The notes below the pieces were generated by a model. It was not told the origin of the DNA and searched no databases. It was given only the letters and a program-made list of their open reading frames with translations. Below are positions 21,701 to 33,189 of a stretch of DNA of 64,000 bases, piece by piece. The stretch spans positions 310,001 to 374,000 of the forward strand of contig NW_026570319.1 of assembly GCF_019649055.1 (NCBI RefSeq). Reading direction: 5' to 3'. The position numbers were made by a program, and so were the translations under genes. Every line of letters starts with the position of its first letter. Positions within the stretch are counted from its first letter, which is position 1. The DNA is from Paramacrobiotus metropolitanus. Its lineage: Eukaryota; Tardigrada; Eutardigrada; Parachela; Macrobiotidae.

Positions 21701-23390
21701 ACCGGAATATAACGATGCCGTATAATTTTTTTAGCATTTCCGGCGTACGCAGAGAAACCTCAAGATTGGTAGCTTTCCGGCATTCTCATTTTGGACTAAT
21801 TTTCGTATTTAATTTTCTTACAAAAATTAATTAGCCTTCATATACGGACAGTGTTGCTGCAGTAGTGACACCGGGAAACTTTATTATTTAGCCAGATAAT
21901 ATGTATTTAGAAATAGCTTTGTTAAATACTGACCGTGAGGTACATCGAAAAATTTCACCAGAATCAGTTTTGGGAACAAACGGGTCAAAAAGATTTGGTT
22001 TGTTCTGTTTTTCCCGGTGCATTGAGCATAATATCTAGTCTCGCCTAAATTTTGAGGTTTCTTTACAACAAGTTAATAAACAGCTTATGATTTTTTATCA
22101 TAGTACGAACAACGAAGTACCGGTTTTTTTTCAGCATTTAAATACTGCTGAACTTTTCTCCTGTGTGCTCTTAATTTTGGTAGCGGTGCACAGATACAAA
22201 CGACATTCCAAAAACAGTTTTCCCTGTTTTACCTCGCTCTGTCATTTGACGCAATACAGAAACGACATGTTTTTTGGATAAACCATTATGTAGGCTATCG
22301 AAGGAAACGATAATTCAAAATTCGGTGAAGAACAGGAAAAACGAAAAATCGAAATCCTTAGGTTTGCAGTTTTTTCAGGTCCTTTTTTGGAAATCACATT
22401 CTTTCTATTGTCAGTTTCGTCTATCAAATTATTTCAAAGATTACTTTAATGTATCATCTGCAAATAGTGTTATTGTTATTACGATGTAGCAGAACGCTTT
22501 GAAAAGTTCAGAGATTAAGGTAAAAGTCTTTTTTCGTAAACACCAAAGTTCTCGGTTTTCAGTCTTCTTGCCTTGGTGAATACATCGTTCTTTGCATTAA
22601 AAGAAAACGCATTTTATGGCCACTGGTGCGCATCTAAGTTACCAAAGAAATTTACTTTTCACCGACAACAATAAAGTTTTACCGAATTTTGTCGCTTTTT
22701 TACCGGGAGGATGCTAAAAGAAGCTTTCTGTTTTTGGCACCTACTGCCAGATAGTTTTAATTTTCCCTCGCAGCTGTTTGATCACGCTATTATTTTAAAA
22801 AATTGTTTTTGTAAGAAAAAAGAATTTGTAACGTTAACGCGTTTTATGACTCTCAAAAATTTGGTGAGGCAATTAAGAAAAATTACAAACTTAGCCCGCG
22901 GAGATACGAAAAAAAGTGCGAAAGGCCGTCCATGGTTTTCTTCGCAATTTTTTTCTGTTTCATTGGAGTTAGCTGAAGTTATGTTTTATTTCGGTTTCTT
23001 AATAAAGGACGCTTCCAGCAATATGGCTAATAAAAGCTGAATGCGTTTCCGAAGGGAGAAACAAATTAGAGAGAATTATTTTTGGAATGCTTTTTGTAGT
23101 CATTACTATCACCTTTTATTAATCTTTTGTACAACCATATGTACGCTTCGGTCGTGCAGGCCCACAAAAAGCGATTGCATTTTCCTAGTTTTTCATTACT
23201 CTCGTACACAGGTGTACAATGTACATACAAACTAATACCTTCGATGGACGATCATCATGTACTGTACTCCACAGTCTGTACATGCAGTCATTTTATCCGT
23301 GAAGTAAAACAAAATGCGCGGAATGGAGCAAAGTCCCCGTTAACGGAGTTTGGCTACTGTACAGAGTAGTTGCAAAATAATAATACTAAT
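18790..23390. other. Long intergenic stretch
   Basis: No convincing gene. Seen here: AATAAT- and GTAC-rich DNA; a short hairpin CCAGTCAGT/ACTGACTGG (20088-20113); a pyrimidine/GC-rich patch at 20930-21115 giving Pro-rich translations in several frames; and a block near 21125-21200 (GAGAAACGCTGTGCGCTTAG) related to the 29.7, 38.8 and 40.6 kb repeats. Frames of 80-170 codons at 20800-21330 follow base composition and lack a protein-like pattern. Confidence 0.4.
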
Positions 23391-23610
23391 AATACTGTAT
23401 TGACACCCTGCACTCGGAGAAATTTTGTACAGTATGAGCAGTACGGTGCTGTATGCAGTTGAAAGTAAAGCCGATTGCGTTCAGCCAATAGCCAGCAGTC
23501 TGTGTGCAGTTGCAAGCCGTGTATGTGAGCAGTGAACGCAGTCGTACAACGTACGCGTGGCTGCACAGCTAAAACTTTCTCCGAGTGCAGGGTGTCAGTA
23601 CAGTATTATT
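23391..23610. mobile_element. Small MITE with ~37-bp terminal inverted repeats
   Basis: AATACTGTATTGACACCC then TGCACTCGGAGAAATTTT (23391-23427) is inverted at 23571-23609 with one substitution and one indel. The interior is ~145 bp without an ORF. It is bordered on the right by an (ATT)n microsatellite (to about 23626) and on the left by ATA/AAT repeats, so the target duplication cannot be read reliably. Confidence 0.65.
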
Positions 23611-23831
23611 ATTATTATTATTATTAAAGCTGCGTAATTGCCGACCAGTGGCTTATTGCTTGCACGGGTATACGGACAACATTCTGCAAACGACCGGCCA
23701 TTGTCGACAGTAAAACGAAATTTTGGAATAAATAGATTTTGAAATTCGACAATTTTAGGTAAAAGGAAGTTTCTAAAGTCCAAAGTTAATGACACAAACT
23801 GCTTTCAGTACGAAAGGAACTTCAGCACAAA

Positions 23832-26138
23832 TCCAGTACAGTGGAGTCACTGCGCGCTAAACATCCTCCTGCACCAGATGATTGCCTGTTCCCCCCGCCA
23901 CCTGAGGAGACAATACAGACTCATGCTGTTTCGCCAGCGGAACTCATGGCAGCGGTATTTAGTTTCCCGCCCGGATCAGCCGGAGGAGTTTTTGGCCTCC
24001 GGCCACAGCACCTTAAAGATCTTCTTGGCCGAAAGGGCGACACACAAAGCGAGCTCTGTACAGGGCTTTCGGATTTATCCACTATGGTGCTACGTAAAGA
24101 TGTGCCCGAAGATATCAGGCCATTTCTGTTCGGAGCAAATCTGATCCCACTAGCGAAAAAGGACGGCGGTGTACGGCCGATAGCTATTGGTGACACCTTC
24201 CGAAGATTGTGGTCCAAGATTGTCAGCAAGCGATGTGCGGATGAAGCAGCTGCATTATTCAGCCCTTCGCAAGTTGGCTTTGGGGTTCGAGGAGGAGCTG
24301 AAGCGGCGGTGCATGCAGTGCGAAGCTACATAGAGACCGATCACACTGACGCTCGGGTGATTGTTAAGCTGGATTTTCGTAATGCTTTCAACACACTACG
24401 CCGTGATGTTCTTCTTGCCGCTGTTAAATCTAGATTTCCAGCCTACTACCGGTATTTTTGGCAGTGTTACCGACATCCGTCCTACCTATCCTGCGGTGAA
24501 TCTCAGCTGTCTTCAGAGACGGGAGTGCAACAAGGTGACCCGAATGGTCCTTTTGGCTACAGCTTGGCAACACTTCCACTCTATTCAGATCTGCCGTGTG
24601 AAGTATCTGTGGGTTTTTGGACGATGTAACGCTAGCTGGACATGCGGAAAAAGTGATCGCGGCTATTCGGCTCATCATTACTCGCGGTTTTAAGATGGGT
24701 CTGGAGTTGAATCCAGATAAATGTGAAGTATACGGTGTGGGACGTTTTCTGCGGATCGCATGCACGCCGTGCAGATGGTGCTCGATGTCTGGCCAGCAAT
24801 GCATGCCACCAAGGAAGAAGATCTGGTGTTGCTGGGAGCGCCGTTAACGTCAGCAGCTTGTGAAAAGTTTCTACGCAGCAAATCAATTCAACTGAAAGAT
24901 TTCCTTGGCCGTTTAAAAGAAATACCAGCACACATCAGTCTGTACCTGCTGAAAAACTGCCTGCTGATCCCAAAGTTACTGTATGGTTTTCGTACAGCTA
25001 GATGCTACGAGCATTTGGCCCTTATTGATGTCATGGACGAATGCGTACGTACCGGCATGCAATCAATCCTGAATGTGCGGGTTAATGATCGTCATTGGAG
25101 CCAAATGACGCTGCCAGTAAGGGATGGTGGATTGGGACTACGGACTACTAAATCGCTAGTTTTTCCTGCCTTTTTGGCATCGGCGTATTCGGTAGTGTCG
25201 TTGGTTTCGAAAATCTACGAGTCCACTACGGCAGCTCTCATCGATCCAGTTGTTCAGAAGTGGGTAGAAGGAACTAATTGTGAACCTCCAGCCGAAGACT
25301 GTAGGATGTTTCAGCATACTTGGGATCGTCCAGCTATAGACCTGGTCGTTTTGTCGCTGAAGTCAACTGCCTCAAACGAAACGGACAAAGCAGTGCTCCT
25401 TGCTGCCCTTCATCGAGAATCCGGAGCATGGATAAATGCCCTTCCAGCACCAAGTCTGCGTACACTCCTACGTGACGAGGAAGTCAGAGTGGGTGTCGCC
25501 CTTCGATTCGGACTTCCCGTGGTAGAAGAGCATCACTGCGCGAATTGCGGAAGCCTCGTGGAAGTAAATGGCCATCACGGTCTATCCTGTTCAAGCAGCA
25601 AGGGAGATGGTCACGTCATACTGAATTGAACAACGAAGTTAAACGCTCCTTGGAGACTGCGGGTTACCCTTGTCAGTCCGAACCGTCGGGCCTGTCAAAT
25701 AAAGAAAACAAACGTCCCGATGGTATGACTTTGATTCCTGTACGCGATGGGAAGGCGGTTGTGTGGGATGCAACGTGCTGGGACACTGTAGCCGACTCTC
25801 ACGTGCACGCTAGTTCTTTGAAAGCCGGAAGTGTAGCGCAGATGGCAGAAGACTACAAGCGCCGGAAATACGTCTTCGTCGAGGATTTGGGATATCTTTT
25901 CTACGCTCTGGCCGTCGAGACACTTGGGACATTTGGATTGGCTTTCTCGGAGCTAATCCGTTTCGTCGGCCGCAAGATTCGTGTCATTACCGGAGAGCCT
26001 CGATCTACAGCCTTTTTGAGACAACGTTTAAGTTTAGCTGTAGTCAGAGGGAATGCAGCGGCTGTTTTGGGTACATTTAACGCACGTACTAAATTCACGA
26101 AAGACGCTAATGATTTTGGATGTTTTTTCAATGTTTAA
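23832..26138 (+). pseudogene. R2-type LINE, second subfamily, 5'-truncated, three frameshifts
   Basis: It begins at the sequence equivalent to just before the RT domain (ESLRAKHPPAP), so the 5' part including the N-terminal finger is missing, as in abortive reverse transcription. In order: SAGGVFGLRPQHLKDL, VRPIAIGDTFRRLW, KLDFRNAFNTL, QQGDPNGP, LDDVTLAG, a CX2C...HX4C finger (CANCGSL...HHGLSC), and the nuclease signature KRPDGM ... WDATCWD. The last residues are DANDFGCFFNV. Frame changes fall near 24613, 24746 and 25602, each beside a T or G run. The remaining sequence is well preserved, so it is either young or affected by homopolymer sequencing error. The tail at 37990-38433 is the same subfamily. 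Confidence 0.85.
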
Positions 26139-26924
26139 AATTCGGAACTTTTATTAGTGTAAACCCGCGCAGGCGTATTGTTATGTGTAATAGCAGATGC
26201 CGATTAAAGATCGACAATCCATTCAGATAAAAAAATCAAATAATCAAAAATTATTAATCTAAAAACAATAATGCTCTGCCAAGAAATTCTCGGGGTAAGC
26301 GAGTACACATTTTGCGATTTATCTGGCAGTTATTTTTTGCGATTCTGGGAAAATGTCACTGAAAATTATTAATCTGACTTTGGAACGATCAGCGCACCGG
26401 AAGTTGCGCTTCTTGTCGACCGAGCAAACAATTGCTCGATGACCGATTGTAAACCGGCGCGAAAACATACGGTAAAAGCTAAAGGCACAAGTGTACGATA
26501 CGTCCTCGTAATACGATAAACGTCCCAGCAGTGATTGTATTTCTTTCTAATGCAATGCAAGCTTGGCACATGCACTCGCATACAAGCTGTAAAAGTTTTG
26601 TATTTTGATTTTTATAATGGGTGCCAAGCAGTTCGACTGACTGCACGGTGTACGGATGCGGTATGCAAAATGTGGATGATGAAGAGTACCTGAGCGCGCT
26701 CATCACGCTGTTGGCTGCATCGATCGCCACGTTCGGGTGGTTTCTTATCCGTCGTGTCTCCGAATGGGAATCGTGGCCGACGACACGGTAAGTCAGCGGA
26801 AGTCGCCACATGGGTAGTACCAGCTTTCTACCATTTTTCTCAAATATCAAAATGAATGTCAAAAATTTTAAAAAATTAATTTAAAATTTGAAACAAAAAC
26901 GGTAGGAAGCTGGTTTGGTACCAA
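26139..26924. repeat. Dispersed repeat family 1 (copy)
   Basis: From about 26300, landmarks in order are GCGATTTATCTGG, AATTATTAATCTGA, GCGCACCGGAAGT.GCGCTTC, AACAAT.GCTCGATGAC, GTGTACGGATGCGGTATG and ATGGGAATCG. The same order is found, with gaps, near 39300-40100, and pieces occur near 32335-32560, 36940-37030, 42700-43140 and 45280-45400. No coding sequence recognised. Confidence 0.55.
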
Positions 26925-27175
26925 AACGATCTTCATAGTAATGTGCGTTTTCGTGCAAAATTTGAAAGAGCATCGGTTCATAATGAGACTTTTGGTACAT
27001 TTGCGCGCGCTTAAACTTTTGGAATTCTATTTCACTAATAACTCCCCAACCGGATGTTGCGCGCCCAATCGGTTTATTCGCCTATATGTACGAACCTTTT
27101 GGCTACAAAATATCATAAAGCAATGCAAAAAAATGTCTGGGAGTGCGCGACAGCGAAAGTTGCCGTGGATGTAAT
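26925..27175 (+). repeat. Dispersed repeat family 2, copy 1
   Basis: A ~250-bp unit with GATCTTCAT, AATGTGCGTTTTCGTGCAAAAT, ACTTTTGGTAC, CCCCAACCGGATGTTGCGCGC, TTTTGGCTACAAAAT.TCATAAA and TGGGAGTGCGCGA. A second full-length copy is at 27835-28090; shorter pieces lie at 28355-28430, 28830-28960 and 59770-59890. There is no ORF conserved between copies. Confidence 0.6.
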
Positions 27176-27834
27176 ACATATGTATACAAATTTGGTGCTA
27201 TGTACCGGGCCGAACCCCTTAAGTGCAAAATTACGTCCAAAGGCTGTAATTTCTCATCCATGGCCTAGTACTACCGCAACCGGTTATGCCGCCCACAACT
27301 CGCCACAGCCTAGAATAAGAAGCCAACGTTGCCTGACCAAATGGGTGACATATTTGCAGAAAAAGAGAAATCTTCAGGTTTGCTAGAACAAACGAGCAGG
27401 TATTTTGTTTTTCGTTTTTACTAATAAAACTTTATGATAATCCGGAAGATGTCTTGATTCGTTCAGCATCCTGAATTATGTTTGGTATGGTGCAGTGGCA
27501 GATTTCTTGAAGTAGTTACCGAACGATATCAATTATTTATTCATTCAATTCAATTAAATCAATTTAACATGATTAACAGCAGTCAGCAGTTAATTCTGTT
27601 CGGAAATGCAATACGACGGATGTACAAAGTTTTAATGCTCTTCATTTAAAAATATTTATTCTATTTTAATTTCTAGAGTATGTCGACTGTTTGCTGTCAT
27701 TTTCATCTCACAGATTATTATAACTGGGAAGCAGTATGCGCCGAGTTCATGGCAGACGACGGCCCCAGCTCCAGATGAGCGGCACTGGTTCTGGAAATTA
27801 CTCAGGCCGATGGTTGACTGAGAGAGCCGGGGTT
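27176..27834. other. Intergenic, no gene seen
   Basis: AT-rich sequence between two copies of repeat family 2; AATTCAATTAAATC-type simple sequence near 27540. Confidence 0.4.
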
Positions 27835-28090
27835 CGGTGCGAAAACGATCTTCATGCATATGTGCGTTTCCATGCAAAATGTGAAGAAGATCGGTTGATA
27901 ACTTGATAACAAGACTTTTGGTACACCGGAATGTATTTAAACGTTTCAGAATTTTCTTACAGCCATAACTTCCGAGCCGGATGGTGCGCGCACAAACGGT
28001 TTTCACGCTGCTGTAACAAATCATTTGGCTACAGAATGCCATAAAACAAGGCGGAGAAGTGTTTGGGAGTGCGCGAAAGTGAAAGATTTT
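27835..28090 (+). repeat. Dispersed repeat family 2, copy 2
   Basis: Aligned with copy 1 through GATCTTCATGCATATGTGCG, AGATCGGTTGATAACTTG, ACTTTTGGTACACC, GCCGGATGGTGCGCGCAC, ATCATTTGGCTACAGAATGC and TGGGAGTGCGCGAAAG. Copies 1 and 2 lie about 900 bp apart in the same orientation. Confidence 0.6.
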
Positions 28091-29332
28091 GTTTTGTTTT
28101 AGAATTTTAATTGAGCTTTTAACAATGTATCATTGTTAGTTTTCTAAAAGTTCATCGAAAAAACGAATTCTTGTTAAAACGGTACTCTTTGAAATTCTGA
28201 CTTTATAATTATTTTATTCAATTTTAACATCATGCAAATGCGCATGACTATGTAGACCGTTTCGATATCGAACGACGGCTCGAGCAATTCTGCTGATAAT
28301 TTCTGAAATCTATTTCAAATGTATTTTACAGTTTAGAAGAACGTCGAAACTGGGGTTTGCCGTCACTTCCTTGTAAGGTCTCCCCAACCCGATGTTGCGC
28401 GCACAGAACGTGTTCAAGTACGTACAGAGTACTACTGCTAACTTGAAATTCACCTTGATTTCAATTTATTTATGAGACTGGACAGAAAACCTTTTATACC
28501 ATACCGGAAAGTCGCAGTATACAGGATCAGCAAAGTTGAGCAAACAACAGTCGTAAGACTTGTCTACGAAAAGAGCAATATTCATGCAAGTCTACTAATG
28601 GTGCTACTGTTCGCTAAACGCACGCCGCGCTCCCTCGCTTGATTTCTATTCGGCACTTCCAGTGGTCCACCGTGATACATGTATTTTTGTGATCTGTTTT
28701 CATTTTCTTATCGGATTGTTTGGAATACAACAAAGAGATAACCATGTCAGTTTACCAATATGTCATTGACAAATAAAGGAAGCATTTTCAAGCTGCTTCG
28801 AGATGAACAAATTGATTTATAATGGGACTGTGGATGTACCGGTTGCTTTCAAACTTACTATCGCCTGTAACTCTCCAACTGGATGTTACCTTTAGACACG
28901 GCTTTTACTTTAGTGTACGCAAATCATTTGACCACTCTTGAAAATACATACATGAATGCCAATTTCCAAAGCCACTTCTGCAGCTTCATCGTTTACTTGT
29001 TGATATTTAACACATTCGCTGCTTTGTACACTCAAAACTAAAAAGCGCCGCCCGCTTGCCCTAAGGGCGTATGAAACCTTGTACGAGTTATAGTATTACA
29101 AACATACCTCGTTTGCTGATTTCCTCTATTTAGCGTACATCGAATTTTCCCGTATAATGTTCTCACTCAAGAAATAAAACAATACATACAAAGAGCGTGA
29201 GAACTACATAATAATATACTGACATACCTAGTCGTAAGTATACAAGTATTGTGAAGGTATTAGAAACGCTTGGTAATTACATAAAAGTACACAAATTAAT
29301 TTTTTGAACAGATAAATATCGAAGACATCCAA
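28091..29332. other. Intergenic with family 2 fragments
   Basis: Fragments of repeat family 2 near 28355-28430 (CTCCCCAACCCGATGTTGCG) and 28830-28960 (CTCTCCAACTGGATGTTAC). No gene seen. Confidence 0.4.
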
Positions 29333-29369
29333 ATCTGCAGACTGCTGCAGGCCGCAGCAGTCTGCAGAT
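29333..29369. other. Perfect 16-bp hairpin
   Basis: ATCTGCAGACTGCTGC and GCAGCAGTCTGCAGAT enclose the 5-nt loop AGGCC. A perfect 16-bp stem stands out in this AT-rich region. No terminator-like T run or Helitron CTRR end follows. It could be the tip of a decayed foldback element; function unknown. Confidence 0.7.
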
Positions 29370-29689
29370 AATTACGTGGCCGCTTCTGAGCTAATAAAAA
29401 GGCTAACAAAAAATTTGCGAGCAAAACGTGTTACCAGAGATATACAGAGTACCAGACATGTATCCTTAAAATATCAAAACAATTTTCGAAGATTTTTAAA
29501 AGAGAACATTCCCGAAGTTTAATTAGAAAACCTAGTGTTAAAACAGTAAAATTAAAAAATTAGTTGGAATTTATGTTTGGTGATTCTGGCAATAATAAAC
29601 CGCTTTGAAATACATGAGACGGATGTACTAGCATCTTGTTATTTTTTTCTTTGAAATTATAGTATCTGTACGCTTTCGCCCGTCCGTCA

Positions 29690-30670
29690 AAGTTTGCTCA
29701 CGGACCCACGGTGTATACATGCTGAGAAACTCTGTGCGCTCACGGTAATTACCCTACAGATACGGTTGATATTTGAACAACACCTCTGCTATTCCTGTGG
29801 GCTTGAGAAAAAAACCCAGCACTTCAATATCTAGCCCAATATATTAATACCCGAGTGCGGTCGCTTTCTGTCAGGGAAGCAAAGAGGAAGTATTTACAAT
29901 AGAAGATTGGGTAGATATTTCCGCTACACACGCTACTTGCCTGCTGTCAGTCCGTATTTAATTAAGAATTCAAGGTTTCCTGTCATCGCTCCGTGTTTCC
30001 CATCGGCTCGATTCCGCTCGAATGCCTAATTCAAGCGATGTACAGCTGTACGCTGTCGGTGTTCCAGAGGTAAAAAGGCTGGCAACTGTGTTGAATTCTT
30101 TTAACGATTTTTTCCCCATCGAGCTTCTCTGTGCCACGTTTAACCGCATTTTTCGCAGCAGCATCGACTCAGGCAGCAGTATCAGTGACTTACTCGTTCT
30201 GGCTGTTTATTATACGCTAGGATTACGTATTATACGTTAGTGTTATTACTCGTATATACATTCATGTTATTATATAGGGTTATTCATCGAAATCTCTGGA
30301 ATACCCCCAGTAATTAGTCATGGATGCAAATGTTTCCGCTAAATAATTTGCCAGCCGTAATCTGTACTCAATCTGCCAGCCGGTGCTTGCACAGGCTACG
30401 CTTCGAAAGATGTATATTATAAAACGATTATTTACGTGGCCCATTCGAGAGCATGTGGTTTTAATATCCTTACCTTGGCCTTCTTACTTTTTGGACGTAG
30501 TATCCATAAGCGGCCAATCAAGAGAAGAGCGGATGGCTTCGCGGTCAACCAGAAAAAAGGAGAGTACCTGTTTTACGGGATCGAGTCAGTTTTAAAGGTT
30601 GTGTGCTGGGAGTTTTCAAAGGACCACTCGATAGCTTTATTGTCACATTCCGAATATTAGGTGGAGCCAG
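29690..30670 (+). repeat. Paralogous segment with conserved small ORFs (copy 1)
   Basis: Homologous to 40580-41480 over most of its length. Three short peptides are recognisable in both: TIEDWVDISATHATCLLS (about 29898-29950), the 72-codon frame 30022-30240 (PNSSDVQLYAVGVPEVKRLA, LNSFNDFFPIE), and KGEYLFYGIESVLKVVCWEF (near 30560-30620). In the first block most differences between copies are at third codon positions, suggesting descent from coding sequence. The frames do not join into one ORF. Family unknown; it may be a decayed gene or transposon ORF. Confidence 0.45.
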
Positions 30671-31136
30671 TTGCCGAATGTCTTTACTAAATCCCGACTA
30701 TATGTGTGGATGAAATGTAGGCATTCGGATGTAATACAGGCATTCGGCAGCCAGCTTCAGCATTCCCGACCACCACAGATCCAGTGATCATATCATCGGC
30801 AGCCCGTCTCCAGCTCCGTTTGTTTAATGCATATGAACCGAAAGTGTTGCGCTAACGGTATTCAAAACCATCTACGCGGTTTTTTGTAGGCTATGCTGCT
30901 GCCGGTGCACGTGTTTTTTCCCGTCAAGTTGCTGCACAATCATCACATTGGACTGAGCTGCACGAAATCATGATCTGTATATGTACATATACACAGACCA
31001 CATATGTATATATGTACATATACAGACCATGATGAAATGCTGTGCTTTAAACTGCTGTGGACTAACACCGGCTTTTTCCGATTGCAGATCCACTTCTTTC
31101 CTCTAGAATTTCATTACGTTTCAGAGGTCAGGATTT
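30671..31136. other. Intergenic with TATGTACATA palindromes
   Basis: At 30970-31030, CATGATCTGTATATGTACATATA and its inverted partner ATATGTACATATACAGACCATG form an imperfect AT-rich palindrome. No gene. Confidence 0.4.
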
Positions 31137-31330
31137 CCCAGAAGGCTGTGTGAGCGGAGAAGCGGCTCACGTACAGCGATAAAGTCTTTCAAAGGATTTC
31201 AACGTATTGCGCCGTGGTGCAGTGATACTGCCTACGCGGATCTAACGACGTAGCCGGGGTTCCATTCCCCCATCTGCGCCTTTTTCAGCCGTTTCTCGGT
31301 TTCCCTCGGACGGCGCCCTGCTTAGAGCTG
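31137..31330 (+). repeat. tRNA-like element with conserved flanks, copy 2
   Basis: The tRNA-like core is 31209-31280 (72 nt), with box-A-like TGGTGCAGTG, GGATCTAA in the anticodon region and a mutated B-box (GGTTCCATTCC), followed by TTTTT. The upstream ~70 bp (GGAGAAGCGGCTCACGTACA...AAAGTCTTTCAA) and downstream ~45 bp (CAGCCGTTTCTCGGTTTCCC) match the flanks of the 8529-8600 copy. The repeat unit is therefore about 190 bp, as for a tRNA-derived SINE or a transposon 3' end. Confidence 0.6.
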
Positions 31331-31574
31331 TTTCCGATTCATTTCAAAAGAGATTCAGATACTTGCAAGTTATGCTTCCTGTTATTCATTGAAATAAATT
31401 GAGGAAATTCAAGATAATGCGATTCGAGAAGCGATTGAAGTTAGATATTCAAAAATAATCAAACAAGTCAGCTACAAATTGTCAGTTTCTGCCCGTTTTA
31501 AGAGTATAATTATCGAGCGAGTATAATTATAGTAAGCAGGGGCGGTATTTGCATACGTCGAGCGTAGGAATTAG

Positions 31575-32335
31575 CGCTCCCAGCCTTTTAGGCTTCGATT
31601 CACTCCGCATCGGAACTGGTGTCCGCACTGTTCCCTGATCATCCCGAGGTTGTCGTTGCAGCAGCCATGGAATTGTGGAAAAGCAATACTCGCCTTGAAG
31701 TTCCTTCCAGATCTTCCTGAGCCCAGTTTCCGTAAGTCACAAAAAACGTGGGACCTTCCGCTATGCGTTGTTTCGCTGTCCGTTCTGCTTGACATTTTCC
31801 GCATAGACGATGTCAACAGGGCCCGTGTCCTTGATGAAAGAGTCGGGCTTATGGTTGAGCGCATTGCCTTCAGCACACATTAGTAACCTCCTCGACGATG
31901 ATACCGGAAAGATATCAGTTGGACTGAGACTGGGTGTAACGATCTGCGAGCCACACCCATGGTTGAAGTGCTACAAGCCAGTTGACTCGTATGGTCATCA
32001 CAATTTATCGTGTCATTTTTCCGCAGGAAGGCATCCTCGTCATGACGGCTTAAACAGTACCTTGTGTAGGACTTTAGTGTTGGCTGGTATCCCTCCGACC
32101 CTAGAACCCTGGGGAACATCCCACACGTTCGAACGTCGACCGGATGCACCGTTTTTTCCTGGAAACGCGGTTTGTGTTTAGCATGGGATATGACTTGTTT
32201 CGACACCCTCGCTATTTCACACCAGAAATCCACCTCCGTCACCGCGCGATTCGCTGCTACGCAGGCTGAGGATAGGAAATTGCGCTTTTATTCGTACAGA
32301 TATCTATCCGGCCGACTTTATAAATTTTCAAGAGG
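31575..32335 (+). pseudogene. R2-type LINE fragment (same subfamily as 10-16 kb)
   Basis: Frames encode SFRKSQKTWDLPLCVVSLSV, then ALPSAHISNLLDDDTGKISV, a damaged finger region (WLKCYKPVDSYGHHNLSC), ERRPDAP and LAWDMTCFDT. They match the LINE at 10251-12472 in order. At least three frame changes and altered nuclease residues (RRPDA, CFD) mark it as dead. It stops at 32335, where a repeat family 1 segment begins (TGCGATTTATCTGG). Confidence 0.75.
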
Positions 32336-32564
32336 TGCATTTTGCGATTTATCTGGTAATCGTTGTGTCTAGACCGCTTCCGCTCGCTTGCCTAATGTTT
32401 TCTCACGATCTTTTAACGGTGTGAAACTTCTTGCACTAAGTCAACGGCATAAGGCTACGCACACAGGAAAATTTCCCGTTGGAATTGAGTAATCTGATTT
32501 TTGAACGAAATCATAAGGCAAAAGTTAAGGTACAGTCACGTATACATAATACAGGGATACTTCC

Positions 32565-32866
32565 CCGTGGATAATGCGATCGTTGACACAGTTGCCTTGT
32601 CCAACCTCATCAGCAGCAGTATCAAAGCCGGAGAAGCAGCTAGGAAAGCAGAAGAAGAAAAGTTCCGGAAATACGAGTATCTGGCAACCGAATTCTGGTT
32701 TGTTGCTTTAGCTTTTGAGACTTTCGGTGTCGCCAGCCCATCCTGTAATAAGCTTTTAAGTGAATTGGGTGCGAGACTAAAGGATGCGACCGGAGAACGA
32801 CGATCTTATGAGTTCTTGCTGCAACGTCTAAGCATCGAAATTCAGCGGGAAATGCGCTGTCTGTGA
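32565..32866 (+). pseudogene. R2-type LINE tail, third subfamily
   Basis: The frame encodes VDNAIVDTVALSNL, GEAARKAEEEKFRKYEYL, LAFETFGVASPSCNKLL and GERRSYEFLLQRLSIEIQR. This is the C-terminal end of the nuclease domain and helical tail, diverged from both other LINE groups here. Truncated at both ends. Confidence 0.65.
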
Positions 32867-33189
32867 CGTCAACTGTTCCTCGCTCTGACGGGCTTAATGC
32901 TGCTTACTTTGTTTTGTAATATCTTTGAATGTGATGTTTAAAACGCTGGACGATAACTAAAACAATAAAAAGTAGCAGCGTAGAAAAAAATGCGATTAGT
33001 GCCCTCGCAGTACTAATACTGCCATCAGTAGTGCTTCGCACATAAACTCGTAAACCTAGTACCTACCGTAAATATTTTGTGTTTTCATTCCATCATTGGT
33101 GCCGAGCAGGAAATACATGTAAGTTTTTTTAACTGTAGCTGTTTCCGCGATGGCACGGCACGCAGCCAGCATTTTGGCATTCCCCATGC
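32867..33189. repeat. Dispersed repeat family 1 segment
   Basis: Carries GCTTCGCACA.AAACTCGTA, TTTTGTGTTTTCATT.CATCATTGGTGCCG and CAGCATTTTGGCATTCCCCATGCC. These are also found near 36810-36950 and 39755-39940. Confidence 0.45.
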
